A DNA stretch of 64,000 nt from Sagittula stellata E-37 (GCF_039724765.1 NZ_CP155733.1:20065-84064), one strand, 5' to 3'; shown: positions 19,291-35,972, numbered from the stretch's first letter. The notes: generated from the sequence alone by a model not told the origin. Program-made: numbers and translations.

Positions 19291-20703
19291 TCAAGTCCTT
19301 GCGTAGACGTCCTCGTAGCGGATGATGTCGTCCTCACCGAGATAGGACCCGGTCTGCACCTCGATCAGCACCATTGGCACTTTGCCGGGGTTCTCCATCC
19401 GGTGCACGGCGCCCAGCGGGATGTAGACCGACTGGTTCTCCGTCACCAGCTTCACCTCTTCGTCCACCGTCACCTTCGCCGTGCCCTGCACGACGATCCA
19501 GTGCTCGGAACGGTGGTGGTGGGACTGCAGCGACAGCGCGGCACCGGGGTGGACGTGGATGCGCTTCACCTGGAACCGCTCGCCGATCACGAGGCTTTCG
19601 AACCAGCCCCAGGGGCGGTGATCCACCGGAAGCTGCGTCGCCTGCTTGGCGCCACGCTCCTTCAGGATCGTCACCGCGGTCTTCACGTTCTGCGCGCTCG
19701 ACATGTCGGCCACCATGACCGCGTCGCGCATCGCCACCGCGACCACGTTCTTCAGGCCGATCCCCACCAGTTCCTGGTCGGGGTCCTCGGCGCGCAGCAG
19801 GCTGCCTTCGCAGCCGAGCGCCGTGGCATGGGCCGAGACTGCGTTGCCGTCCTCGTCGCGGTCGGATTCCAGCCAGACGGATTCCCAGCCGCCCAGGTCG
19901 GTCCAGTGCCCCTCGAAGCGCACCGCCGACAGGTTGTCGGCCTTCTCCATCACCGCGTAGTCGATCGACTCATCGTCCACCGTGGCCCAGATCGCCGGGT
20001 CGATGCGGGTGAAGTCGAGATCTTCCTTCGCCGCTTCCATCGCCTCGGCGACGCGGGTCAGGATGGCGGGGGCATGGGTCTTGAACGCCTCGACCAGCAC
20101 CGAGGCCTTCGCCAGGAACACGCCCGCGTTCCAGAGGTAGCGCTTGTCGGCAAAGAGCGTCTCGGCGGTGGCGGCATCGGGCTTCTCGACGAAGCGTTCC
20201 AGCCGGCAGAGGCCGGGCGCGCTTTCGGCGCCGGTCTCGAGCCAACCATAGCCGGTCTCCGCCCGCGCCGGCACGATGCCGAAGGTCACGATCTGGCCCT
20301 CGGCGGCAGCCTTGGCGCCCAGCTTCACCGCGTCACGGAACATCTCCGGCTGCGGCACCGCGTGGTCGGAGGGCACGAGCAGAATCATCGCTTCCGGATC
20401 CTTGCGCAGCGCCAAGAGCGCGGCGGCGGCGGCGGCGGGCGCGGTGTTGCGGCCCTCCGGCTCGATCAGGATGCCCGCGGGCTTCACCCCCAGGGCATCG
20501 AGCTGCTCGGTCACGATGAAGCGGAAGGGATCGCCGGTCACAACCAGCGGTGCGCCGAATCCCTCGCCGGAAAACCGCCGGGTCGAGGCCTGGAACAGGC
20601 TTTCATCCCCGGTGACGTCGGCGAACTGCTTGGGATAGGACTTGCGCGACAGGGGCCACAGACGTGTTCCGGAGCCGCCGCAAAGAAGGACTGGAAAAAT
20701 CAT
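19291..20703 (-). CDS. manC: Mannose-1-phosphate guanylyltransferase / mannose-6-phosphate isomerase
   Basis: Bifunctional type II enzyme making GDP-mannose from mannose-1-phosphate and interconverting fructose-6-P and mannose-6-P. The N-terminal nucleotidyltransferase has GGSGTRLWPLSR at residues 9-20, with KQF following, and FVEKPD near 170. The C-terminal cupin domain has HPGAALSLQSHHHR and EHWIVV, the metal-binding His/Glu set. Length 470 is typical. Its stop is 587 bases from the initiating transferase start, and its GC content is high, like the genes upstream. Supplies both gmd enzymes. Confidence 0.94.
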   Translation of the reverse strand: MIFPVLLCGGSGTRLWPLSRKSYPKQFADVTGDESLFQASTRRFSGEGFGAPLVVTGDPFRFIVTEQLDALGVKPAGILIEPEGRNTAPAAAAAALLALRKDPEAMILLVPSDHAVPQPEMFRDAVKLGAKAAAEGQIVTFGIVPARAETGYGWLETGAESAPGLCRLERFVEKPDAATAETLFADKRYLWNAGVFLAKASVLVEAFKTHAPAILTRVAEAMEAAKEDLDFTRIDPAIWATVDDESIDYAVMEKADNLSAVRFEGHWTDLGGWESVWLESDRDEDGNAVSAHATALGCEGSLLRAEDPDQELVGIGLKNVVAVAMRDAVMVADMSSAQNVKTAVTILKERGAKQATQLPVDHRPWGWFESLVIGERFQVKRIHVHPGAALSLQSHHHRSEHWIVVQGTAKVTVDEEVKLVTENQSVYIPLGAVHRMENPGKVPMVLIEVQTGSYLGEDDIIRYEDVYART

Positions 20704-20709
20704 TTTCTC

Positions 20710-21717
20710 TCACCTGAAGGTCTTTTCCAGGAGGGCATAGTCACAGGCGAAGGCGGATTCCACCTTACTCCGCATCCCGGCGTCGAAAAAACTGCCGTGC
20801 GAGAGTTTTGCGCCAATCATGAGGTCTCTTGGCCAAAGATCCATCGCGGCTCCCTCCTGCCCTCCGCTGCCGGACCCGGTGACGTTGCGGGCCTGGCGGT
20901 CCAGCGGTATGCCGCACCGCTCCTCAACCAGGGCGAGCAGAACGCTGATCTGGTCGAGCCGGTAGAGCCGGTCGTAGTCGATGCCCTCTAGATAGAGCGC
21001 CTGCGGACGCCAGTGCGGGTCGAGCGTGCGCCCGGGCACCGAGGTCACATGGTCGATGAACTGCCGGAAGGTGATGCCGCGGTCGAAATCGGAAGCCTCC
21101 GGCCCGGCCTGCGCCTGCACCGCCTCCACCACCGTGCGGGTGTGGAAGATGTTCGCCGGCACGGTGCGGCCGATCACGAACTTCTCCATGTAGGCAGACA
21201 GCAGCCGCCGTTCCGGATCGCGCAACACCGCGACCTTCAGGATGTCCGGGTCGCGGATCATCGCCTCGGCCTCTTCCCGAGTGTAGTCCGAAAGCTGTGC
21301 GCCGGTGCGCACCCGATCGGTCAGCGTGTGGATGTCGCGCGCCATCCAGTCCGCGTGCGGCAGCCCCGCGCTGCGCACCATCGCGGACTTCAGCAGGGTG
21401 CAGGCGTTCTTGCCGATCGGGCAAAAGAGCATCCGGGCCGGAGCGGAGACGAAAACCTGCGCCATCGGCCAGCCCAGCGGGGTCTTCCGGGCGCGCGAAC
21501 CCTGGCGGAATTCCTCGGAGGCGAAGAGCATCCGGTAGAGCTGGTGCAGCGAGGTGAAGGGCGGCGCGGTTCGCGGGTTGGGCGGACGGCCGAGGATCAC
21601 CTCATAGGCGGCGACGGCATCCGGCGGCAGGGGAGAGCGGGGCAGGGGATCGGGAGAAGGATCGGGTCCGGGCGCCTCTGCGGTTCCCTCCTCCGGAAAG
21701 CCGGTCGCGGCGGTCAT
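20710..21717 (-). CDS. Sulfotransferase family 2-like protein
   Basis: A 335-residue protein with a proline-rich N-terminal 30 residues, then FCPIGKNACTLLKS as the PAPS 5' loop (Lys present, NAC in place of TGT) and VAVLRDPERRLLSAYMEK as the 3'-phosphate segment. This variant loop is common in the bacterial Sulfotransfer_2 branch. The start is set at 21717 because it overlaps the stop of the upstream methyltransferase (ATGA). It is the sixth sulfotransferase-like gene in the window and lies next to manC, keeping the sulfation theme outside the first block. Confidence 0.75.
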   Translation of the reverse strand: MTAATGFPEEGTAEAPGPDPSPDPLPRSPLPPDAVAAYEVILGRPPNPRTAPPFTSLHQLYRMLFASEEFRQGSRARKTPLGWPMAQVFVSAPARMLFCPIGKNACTLLKSAMVRSAGLPHADWMARDIHTLTDRVRTGAQLSDYTREEAEAMIRDPDILKVAVLRDPERRLLSAYMEKFVIGRTVPANIFHTRTVVEAVQAQAGPEASDFDRGITFRQFIDHVTSVPGRTLDPHWRPQALYLEGIDYDRLYRLDQISVLLALVEERCGIPLDRQARNVTGSGSGGQEGAAMDLWPRDLMIGAKLSHGSFFDAGMRSKVESAFACDYALLEKTFR

Positions 21718-22634
21718 GCGGCATCCTGGGCGGCGGTGGCGCAGAGCACCGGGTTCGACCACATCTGCACACCGTCGATGGCCACCACCGGGCGCCCGCC
21801 CCTGAGCGGCGCGATGGCCGGGCGGTCGACCTCCATCCGCCAGCCGCGCGCGAGGAAATGCGCCTCCAGCGCGCCCTCGATGGTGCGGCTGTGGGTGCCG
21901 ATCAGCACCCGCCGCACCTGCCGGTCGAGCGCCTCGGCATTGCCCGCAACGAATGCGGTTTCCGCCCCCTGGATGTCGATGTGCAGAAGGTCGATGCGGC
22001 GGCCCCCGGCCAGATCCTCCAGCGGGTAGCAGTCGAGCACCTGCACCTTCGGATCGGCCTTGGCCCGGGCCAGGGTTGCGGCATCGGGATCGAAGACCGC
22101 CGCCCCGCCCCAGCCCGCCGCCCCGGCGCCGGGAAAGATCGCCTGACCGGGCCGCGCGGCGGCGATGCCGTGCACCAGCCGCCAGTCCTCTGGCCGGAAA
22201 CCGTTGAGCGCCAGCGCCGCCTCCGCCTGTGCGAGGTGGCCGGTGTCGCCCTCCACCCCGACCAGCGTGAGGTCCAGCCCGCGCCGCCGCGCCGCCAGCC
22301 CGGTGTTCATCAGCCAGCAGCCCCAGCCGCAGCCCAGTTCGACCACGGTGAATCGGCCCTCGGCCGCCTCGACCGCGCGCAGGGCGGCGGCCCATTCGGC
22401 GATGTCCGCGTGCCAGTTGCCGGGATCGGGCGGCCCCTCGACGGTGCCCGACAACGGTTCGAGCACCGACGGGCAGACGGAGACCGGCACCTTCAGCCCG
22501 AGGAAGTTGGTCACCGTGCCCGGCGCGGGCGCGGGCCGTTCGGCGGGGGCATGGCGGCGGAGCAGGGCGATGGCGTCGAATTCCGACTGGTAGTGAAAGA
22601 GCGCTTCGTGCTGGGCGTGGCCTGGGGCGGGCAT
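21714..22634 (-). CDS. SAM-dependent methyltransferase (FkbM-like)
   Basis: Probably O-methylates a sugar residue of the glycan. VVELGCGWGCWL is a clear SAM-binding motif I, and LLHIDIQGAE in the second half is the FkbM-type signature. The start at 22634 follows AAAGGAGAG with good spacing; an upstream in-frame ATG at 22685 lacks one. The length of 306 residues suits the family. It overlaps the sulfotransferase downstream and lies about 50 bases after the large glycosyltransferase, so the three probably form one transcription unit. Confidence 0.78.
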   Translation of the reverse strand: MPAPGHAQHEALFHYQSEFDAIALLRRHAPAERPAPAPGTVTNFLGLKVPVSVCPSVLEPLSGTVEGPPDPGNWHADIAEWAAALRAVEAAEGRFTVVELGCGWGCWLMNTGLAARRRGLDLTLVGVEGDTGHLAQAEAALALNGFRPEDWRLVHGIAAARPGQAIFPGAGAAGWGGAAVFDPDAATLARAKADPKVQVLDCYPLEDLAGGRRIDLLHIDIQGAETAFVAGNAEALDRQVRRVLIGTHSRTIEGALEAHFLARGWRMEVDRPAIAPLRGGRPVVAIDGVQMWSNPVLCATAAQDAA

Positions 22635-22686
22635 CAGTCTCTCCTTTGCGGGCAGGGGCGGGCGGGGAACCGGCCGGCGCGGCACA

Positions 22687-28582
<5,896 letters not shown>

Positions 28583-28800
28583 GGCTCGCTTCCATTTATG
28601 GATCATCGTCGGATGCACCCCGAACCGGCTTGCCAGCTCGGCGGCCGTCTCCTCGCCTTTCAGGGCTTCCAGCGCGACCTTCGCCTTGAACTCAGGCGCG
28701 TGCTGCTTGCGTTTCGACATCTCTGATCTCCTTCTCGTCGAAGATCAGCAGACTGCAAATCGTAGCTTATGTCAGTGTCCGAATTTCGGGGGGTAGCTCA
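28583..28800 (-). mobile_element. Second IS3-type fragment, OrfA N-terminus
   Basis: On the minus strand an open frame starts at 28720 with [11 protein letters not shown] and gives the leading helix-turn-helix of an IS3-family OrfA ([19 protein letters not shown]), ending at the junction near 28583. The terminus at 28800 reads TGAGCTACCCCCCGAA, which resembles IS3 ends. Only the first 218 bases of the element remain. The other end was lost when it joined the neighbouring element. Confidence 0.75.
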
Positions 28801-29190
28801 GTGTTGCTTGTTGCGCGAGTTGACTTTGTTAGCCAGCAAGCCGGCAGGAGTTAGCAGGGTTGATGCTATTGCCACGCCAAACATGCTAGCCACCCAGTCG
28901 GTGAACTCCATTTTTCGGTCAACTAGTGGCTGTAAGACTTCAATGATGGCGCATAAAAGAGCGATTGCAGGGATTAGGCGCCAGATCCACTTGGGTCGAG
29001 CAAGCGCAGCAGGCGCGATGATAGCTCCAAACGCCACAGCATGCTGAATTTTGTCGTAGTAAGCTGGCGCTTCTTCGATGGTATGGGCTGGTACGTATGC
29101 AATGGTTTTCTCTGGGAGCAATGTTAGCAGCGTCACTGACGCAGCTAAGGCGGTCACAGCTGAGATCGTATAAGCGGCATCTCTTTTCAT
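28798..29190 (-). CDS. VanZ-like membrane protein, 3' end set by IS terminus
   Basis: A 130-residue protein with four hydrophobic segments and DKIQHAVAFGA, the pattern of VanZ-family proteins whose cellular role is mostly unknown. The stop codon TGA at 28800-28798 coincides with the first three bases of the IS3-type terminus, so the natural C-terminus was probably cut off or replaced. The core four-helix unit appears complete. It has lower GC than the polysaccharide genes and may be leftover host sequence. Confidence 0.6.
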   Translation of the reverse strand: MKRDAAYTISAVTALAASVTLLTLLPEKTIAYVPAHTIEEAPAYYDKIQHAVAFGAIIAPAALARPKWIWRLIPAIALLCAIIEVLQPLVDRKMEFTDWVASMFGVAIASTLLTPAGLLANKVNSRNKQH

Positions 29191-29329
29191 GTTCTCTACT
29201 CATCATGTCCTGAGAGGATTCGCGAGATGAAATCGTATGCTTTACGAACACGGCTATATTTTGCATAAACACTTGCTGCTAAATTTGGCGCTGTGAGCTG
29301 CTCTGCCTCCTGAGAAGTGGGTCGATGGC

Positions 29330-29425
29330 ACGAGCTTCTGTGGACCGGCATGCAAAAATGACCCCGTAGCGGGGTAATCGGCGCCCAAAAATGACCCCCT
29401 TACACTGATGGTCATGATGCTCCCG
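29330..29425 (+). mobile_element. Possible IS21-type end
   Basis: Two copies of AAAAATGACCCC lie 40 bases apart (about 29345-29357 and 29387-29399), separated by a GC-rich hairpin (CCCCG/CGGGG). Repeated motifs like these are characteristic of IS21-family termini. No istA follows; the next 130 bases hold an unrecognised broken frame. Confidence 0.4.
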
Positions 29426-29559
29426 AGGCCCAAAGGGACCCGGTTCTGGTGATGCCGGGCTCTGGACCGTCGCCAGCCAGGCTGAGCAAGCCTATGAGAT
29501 GGACACGCCGGAACTGCATCGAACCAGCATCTTGTCGGCAGCCTTCCAGACTGACCACG

Positions 29560-29911
29560 GACCGAAGCGCTGAGCTATCGATGGATGGGAAGGGCCGCTT
29601 CCTCGACAACATCTTCATCGAGAGGCTGTGGCGCACCCTGAAATACGAATGCGTTTACCTGCATGCCTGGGAGACCGGATCGGAGACGAAAGCGGCGATC
29701 CGGAAATGGATGACCTTCTACAACCACCAGCGCCCGCATTCAGCCCTGGGCGGCCAACCTCCGGCGCTGGTCTATTGGCAGAGAAATGATATCAAGCAAC
29801 CCCATCAGCAGGTGCAACGAGTAGCTTAAATTACGCCAGATCCTGTCCAAGAGATGGGGAGTAGCTCAAAAATCCAGCTCCCGGCGGTCCAAGGTTGGGA
29901 AACAGTTCACA
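29560..29911 (+). mobile_element. IS3-family OrfB C-terminal fragment
   Basis: The frame from about 29581 gives MDGKGRFLDNIF, ERLWRTLKYE and NHQRPHSALGG, the last catalytic Glu region of IS3 transposases, and stops at 29829. The element end is near 29911. The bases before it (TCCAGCTCCCGGCGGTCCAAGG) match the end of the IS3 element at about 33983-34004 closely. Upstream homology is lost near 29560. This end abuts the probable glmU tail. Confidence 0.75.
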
Positions 29912-30001
29912 AGCGAGCGTGCCGAGATGACGATCAAGGAAGGCTTTGCCACCAAGCTGTTCAACATGCTGAAGGCCCGCAAGGCCCGGCAGCAGAACTG
30001 A
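29912..30001 (+). pseudogene. Tail of a host gene, probably glmU
   Basis: In the frame ending with TGA at 29999-30001, about 29 codons remain (SERAEMTIKEGF, then a basic ending KARKARQQN). There is no start. The position 14 bases upstream of glmS, with no promoter between, and the basic tail fit the C-terminus of GlmU, which often precedes glmS in this group. The IS3 end cut off the rest. The identification is by position and general resemblance only; another gene is possible. Confidence 0.4.
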
Positions 30002-30015
30002 GAAGGACACCTCCC

Positions 30016-31833
<1,818 letters not shown>

Positions 31834-31835
31834 AT

Positions 31836-31915
31836 GACCTGCTCCCTGTAGAGTCCGCGCTCTTTATGCGCTCTGTTCAGGGTTGGGTCCGTAAGCGCTG
31901 TCCCGATCACACGGT
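31836..31915 (+). repeat. IS-end-like repeat, copy 1
   Basis: TGACCTGCTCCC followed about 35 bases later by TGTTCAGGGTTG and GCTGTCCCG. The same order and spacing appear at about 39779-39855. Both probably derive from the end of one IS type. Confidence 0.5.
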
Positions 31916-31916
31916 G

Positions 31917-31995
31917 ACGGCATAAATCCACGGGGCCAGTTCATCGATATGGCTCTGCTTGTGTCCTTGAAAGATCGCAGTGAGCGTGGCTGAGA
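31917..31995 (-). pseudogene. IS66-type TnpC C-terminal scrap
   Basis: The minus strand reads ATLTAIFQGHKQSHIDEL then APWIYA, resembling the C-terminal region of IS66 TnpC-type transposases (a hydrophobic, His-Lys stretch before IDELLPW). About 26 codons are recognisable and both sides are lost. Confidence 0.4.
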
Positions 31996-32321
31996 GGTGG
32001 CCCGACAACTCTGAACAGGCGAGTTAGGTGGATTTTCTGCTCTTGATCCGGCAGCGTGCAGTCACGAAGGAGTAAACATGGCGAGACGCCCTCATCAGGC
32101 GCTTGCCATGCGCACGCCTGTCGAGGCATTCAGATTAGCGGCCTAACCTGAGCAGATTCCGCTGGGTCGATACAGAATCTAGCAAATAAGATCACAACGA
32201 GTGCTTGTGTGAAACGCTAATTACATAATCAAACTTATCAGACAAACTTTTGTAAGCAGGGCACATTCTAAAGTGCGTTGCGACAGAAGCTCTATCTTGC
32301 TGGAAAGCAAGGAGAACTAAT
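31996..32321. other. Intergenic stretch, no gene recognised
   Basis: Between the IS66 scrap and the IS30 remnant. It contains short frames without motifs. The last 100 bases are AT-richer and end with AAGGAGAA, the ribosome binding site of the IS30 transposase. Confidence 0.4.
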
Positions 32322-32943
32322 TTGGCCCATACGGAACTGAACCTGCGTGGAAGACGCCAGATCGAGGATATGCTGAATGCCAAGGCCCCGATCCGGAAGA
32401 TTGCGGAGGCCATTGGCAGGCTGAGTACCTCCCCGACAATCGGACAGTGACTGGAGCTACGATCTACCGCGAGATCAAGCGCAACGCCTTCCGTGATGAC
32501 GAATTGCCGGAGCTTAATGGGTACTACGGGATAATCGCTCAGAAGGATGCGTTGGCCAGACGTGCGCGGCGGCGGAAGCTGCTGAGGCTCGAGGCGCTGT
32601 CAGGCCATCGTCGACCAGCTCCAAGCCGGGTGGTCACCGGAGCAGATCGCTGGCCGCCTTGGGTTCAAGGGCCATGAAGCACGCATCAGCCACGAGACGA
32701 TCTATGCTTGGATCTATGGCCCCGAGGGCCGCGCCGACGACCTCGCCCGGCACCTTCCCAGCCGCAGAAAGCAAAGAAGGCCACGCCATGCGCGCAGGTC
32801 ACGCGGCAAGGTCTTTCCGCCGGAGCGGTCGATCCATCAGCGACCTGAACACGTCAAGTCACGGGAAATGTTCGGAGACCTGATGATCTTCGAGCGCGCC
32901 ACGGGGAAGATGAACGTCGCGTCTCTGGTCGAACGCAAGACCC
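32322..32943 (+). pseudogene. IS30-family transposase, frameshifted and truncated
   Basis: After AAGGAGAACTAAT a TTG opens a frame reading AHTELNLRGRRQIED, the helix-turn-helix of IS30 transposases. The frame shifts near 32410 and again near 32600, then gives AGWSPEQIAGRLG and SHETIYAWIYG in a third frame. Text continues as GKMNVASLVERKTRF and is cut at about 32943, before the catalytic DDE core is complete. Neither terminus was identified with confidence. Confidence 0.75.
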
Positions 32944-33005
32944 GCTTCGGTCCCGCCCCAGGGCTGATCATCCCGAAGATAGGTCCAGATCCGGCCCTCC
33001 TTCAC
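32944..33005 (-). pseudogene. IS66 TnpC scrap
   Basis: The minus strand gives KEGRIWTYLRDDQPWGG, matching the conserved GYLWAYVRDDRPWGG region of IS66 TnpC transposases. Only about 20 codons survive between the IS30 and IS3 pieces. It lies in opposite orientation to both. Confidence 0.5.
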
Positions 33006-34025
33006 GTCCTGCTGCCCGACGAGATGCGGCGCTTGAAGGCGCTCGAGGACGAGAACACGCGACTGAAGAAGATTGTGGCGGACCTGACGCTTGACCGGGA
33101 GATGTTGCAGGACGTCATCCGCCGAAAGCTCTGAAGCCTGATCGTCTGCGAGAGATCGTGACCGGGATGTGTGTCGACTGGGGCGTGTCGATCCGGAAGG
33201 CTTGTGGGGCCATCTGCTTCGACACGTCCAGCTACCACTACAAGTCCCGGCGGACGCATCAGGCTGCCGTCGAACGGCGGATCAAGGAGATCTGCGAAAC
33301 GCGTGTGCGGTATGGTTACCGACGCGTACACGTTCTGCTGCGGCGAGAGGGATGGGTGATCAACATGAAGAAGACCCGGAGGATTTACAATGAGTTGGGG
33401 CTTCAGTTACGGCACAAGCACCCGAAGCGTCGGGTGAAGGCGAAGCTGCGGGAGGACCGCCAGGAAGCCATCGGCCCGAACGATGTCTGGGCGATGGACT
33501 TCGTTCACGACCAGCTCGCCATGGGCAAGAAGCTCCGCATCCTGACGGTGGTGGACACCCATTCCCGAATGTGCCCGGCGGCGGATCCCCGGTTCACCTA
33601 CCGGGGCGAGGACGTCGTGCAGACGCTGGAGAAAGTCTGTGGCAGGATCGGCTATCCGAAGAACATTCGCGTGGACAACGGCAGCGAGTTCATATCCTGT
33701 GACCTCGATCTCTGGGCCTATGCGAACGACGTCGCGTTGGACTTCTCTCGGCCTGAGAAACCGACGGACAACGGGTTCATCGAGGCATTCAACAGCAAGC
33801 TCCGGTCTGAGTGTCTGAACGCGCACTAGTTCATGAGCTTTGCCGACGCCCGTGAAAAGTTGAAAGCTTGGCGTAGACACTACAACGAGGATCGTCCCCA
33901 CAGCGCGATCGGATACAACGTCCCGATCGCCATGCATTATCCAATGACGCTACCAGCCCGCCATCGTGAAATAGCCGGGAAATTCCAGCTTCCGGCGGTC
34001 GAAGGTTGGGGAGCAGTGCACATTG
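33006..34025 (+). mobile_element. IS3-family (IS407-group-like) element, nearly complete but with a nonsense codon
   Basis: OrfA's C-terminal half (RRLKALEDENTRLKKI to IRRKL, stop at 33132-33134) is followed by OrfB from about 33158. OrfB has RYGYRRVHVLLRREGW, then AMDFVHDQL (first Asp), DNGSEF (second Asp) and DNGFIEAFN (Glu). At 33829 a TAG replaces the Trp of the usual NAHWF, after which the frame is open through FADAREKLKAWRR and RPHSAIGY to the end. The right end near 34025 matches that at 29911. OrfA's first half is missing. A single base change would have made the stop. Confidence 0.82.
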
Positions 34026-34357
34026 AAAAATTACGCCAGTCCAGTTCATGGCAAAAAAGGTTGTACAATCCCGCCGCGTAGCGTCAGAAATCAGCGTGCG
34101 GGCACTCCCAAAATCCGGAGGAGCGAGTGCAAGCTGGCACTTGATCACCTTCCCTTTTAAGTAGATACGCCCAGTCACATACTCAGCATTTTGCTTGAGG
34201 TCACTAAACTTAATGTTTAAAATTTGAAAATATATACTACAAGATTGACCAAAAAACGTAAGAACGATAGGCTTCGACATCCTGATGCGCTTAAAAACTC
34301 TATCGCCTACAAGATTTTGAATTTATAGTGCTCTTCAGAGCAGCATTGGGGAGATTC
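34026..34357. other. AT-rich upstream region of the H-NS-like gene
   Basis: About 330 bases, clearly richer in A and T than most of the window, especially 34160-34340. It probably contains the H-NS-like gene's promoter, and AT-rich curved DNA at such a site would suit autoregulation. No exact box could be assigned. Confidence 0.45.
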
Positions 34358-34666
34358 ATGCAATCAATAGATCTTGAGAAAATGTCTTTGGACGAGCTAA
34401 AGCAGCTTGAAAAGGACGTTAGCAAAGCCATAAAGAGCTTTGAGAAGCGTCAACTTGATGAGGCTCGCGCTGCGGCTGAAGCCGCTGCTAAGGAAATGGG
34501 GTTCTCTCTAGCCGATCTTGCCGTAGTGGCGAAGGCTTCAAAAGCTCCTCCAAAGTATCGTGACCCTAAGAACCCTGAACTAACTTGGTCAGGTCGTGGC
34601 CGCAAGCCATTTTGGTTTGCCAAAGCAATCGATGCAGGACACTCGCCTGAAGATCTCGAAATCTAA
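34358..34666 (+). CDS. H-NS family nucleoid protein (HvrA-type)
   Basis: A 102-residue DNA-binding protein of the H-NS/HvrA family. Residues 1-50 are a charged coiled coil for oligomerisation (LDELKQLEKDVSKAI). The C-terminus has the core DNA-binding motif LTWSGRGRKPFWF, close to the consensus TWxGRGRxPxW. GGGGAGA precedes the ATG by about six bases. It lies among IS remnants in an AT-rich patch. H-NS proteins silence AT-rich acquired DNA, so a role over this locus is plausible but inferred. Confidence 0.88.
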   Translation: MQSIDLEKMSLDELKQLEKDVSKAIKSFEKRQLDEARAAAEAAAKEMGFSLADLAVVAKASKAPPKYRDPKNPELTWSGRGRKPFWFAKAIDAGHSPEDLEI

Positions 34667-34744
34667 CGATCAGCACATTGATCATAGATTGTCGTCTCAT
34701 ATGCGGAACCTGTGCTTTTCTTTTGTTGAGGCACGCCATTTATT

Positions 34745-34900
34745 CTCCTTTGAGTTGTGCAGATCAGTTCATGGCTGAACCAAGACATGAACAGCGCTCC
34801 TCCTTTTCCTAGGTCGCAGCCTCTGTGCTAGCTAGGAAGAGGAAGCCGTCGTTTCCAGCTTCGAGAATGTCGCTTGAAGGGTGAGATGACCGAAGTTGTT
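34745..34900 (-). pseudogene. IS21 IstB C-terminal fragment, copy 1
   Basis: The minus strand gives DILEAGNDGFLFLASTE, the C-terminal tail of IstB-type ATPases (usual form HILETGNDSFRFKxS). The adjacent end (GATCAGTTCATGGCTGAACC) closely matches the end beside the second IstB fragment at about 53060. Only the last few dozen codons remain. Confidence 0.55.
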
Positions 34901-35334
34901 GCTGGTGACCTTGGAATCCACGCTTAGGCAGCGCATCGTGCAGCAATGTCACGAAAGGGGCTGAGGACGCAGGCACACTCGCCGAAGGCCCGCGATATAG
35001 TGATGACAACTTTGGAAACGCGACGCCCACGCTGCCGTCCGGCTACACCGGCTACTACAGATGTCTAAAGTTTTTTCGTTAGCCACCGCTCTCGCCGTGA
35101 CCATTACCTATTGCCACGGAAGCCGAAGCCAAGGCTTCGTCAAAACCGTGCAGACATCAATAATAAATTAACTTCAGCATGGTGCTCTTCAGCCATGCGC
35201 CCTTCCAACCGAAACCGCCGCCCCTACCCAATATCCGACCGCATGATCGACGCACTCATGTTCATCTTGGGGTGGGCACTCGTGGCTTTTCCGGCCTTCC
35301 TTCTTATGCGATAAGTGACTGATATTTAATAATA
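34901..35334. other. IS-scarred stretch with a possible small membrane protein frame
   Basis: No conserved gene is visible. A 39-codon plus-strand frame from 35195 to 35314 (MRPSNRNRRPYPISD, then a hydrophobic run ending FLLMR) would make a one-helix peptide. It has no clear ribosome binding site and is too short to judge. Confidence 0.3.
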
Positions 35335-35523
35335 TTAAGCCAATTTCAAGATCAGCCAAAATGCTGCGAATGCCAAAAGCACTAACGCCATGAGAATCAG
35401 AAGGTACTTCAGCCAAGAACGGTTGTAGAATGGAGTGCTATTATGACAGCCTCCGCACCGATCGCTCCCATAGCGCAATGAATGACCGCACTGCTGACAG
35501 GAGAAAAACCGTAAGACTTTCAA
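35335..35523 (-). CDS. Small zinc-ribbon membrane protein
   Basis: A 62-residue protein. Cysteines in CQQC and CGGC (about 9-12 and 23-26) form a likely zinc ribbon. A conserved TPFYNRSW leads into one strongly hydrophobic helix (about 38-60). The start is a TTG just after an in-frame TAG, so it either uses a weak start or has lost its original beginning. A second protein with the same plan lies at 39372. Function unknown. Confidence 0.45.
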   Translation of the reverse strand: MKVLRFFSCQQCGHSLRYGSDRCGGCHNSTPFYNRSWLKYLLILMALVLLAFAAFWLILKLA

Positions 35524-35679
35524 ATTGCACCCGATGATCTACAATTTTCCGTAGCTGCACTCTGCGCCAGCCTGAGGGAAAGCCGCAATATCGAAGGCAT
35601 GGCGAAAGCGCCATCGTCTAACATTCTTGCACCACCTTGCTGCACTGCGGAAAAAAATGGCTATGAAACGTTTACACCT

Positions 35680-35972
35680 CCTAGCGGATTTGTTGCGCAA
35701 AGGTTGAGAAGGATTCGTCTCGCGAATCCAGCGTGGTAGCTGATCTGCATGAACAGGCCCATCCCGCCGAGCTACAAGACCAAGAACTGGCCGGCCTGTA
35801 ACGAAGCACTGAAGCAGCGCGGATCCCTCACGATCTGGTTCGATCCGAACATGGTCTGGGTGCCGCCACCGGCGGGCAAGCGAGGCCGGCAGCCGCAGTA
35901 GAGCGATGCCGCGATCCAGACCTGCCTGACGATGAAGGTCCTTTTCGGCATGGCCCTCCGGCAGACGACCGC
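35680..35972 (+). pseudogene. IS5-family transposase N-terminal fragment
   Basis: The frame from 35749 reads MNRPIPPSYKTKNW and GSLTIWFDPNMVW, the start of an IS5-type transposase related to but distinct from that at 27320. A TAG near 35899 replaces Gln or Tyr; text then continues as [16 protein letters not shown] to ALRQTT. The element end may lie near 35684 (GGATTTGTTGCGCAAAGG). It joins an IS21 fragment at about 35972. Confidence 0.7.

Noticed and set aside
19402..20991. A 529-codon plus-strand frame opposite manC
   Set aside because: An antisense artefact of GC-rich codons; rich in His and Arg with no domain, while the minus strand encodes complete ManC.
21718..22395. Upstream extension of the 20710 sulfotransferase to 22395
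   Set aside because: The added 226 residues lie in another frame of the methyltransferase and look like shadow sequence; the ATGA overlap start at 21717 is better.
29854..30015. N-terminal extension of GlmS
   Set aside because: GlmS needs Cys at position 2 as nucleophile, so MCGIVG at 30016 is the true start; the upstream text is IS sequence in another context.
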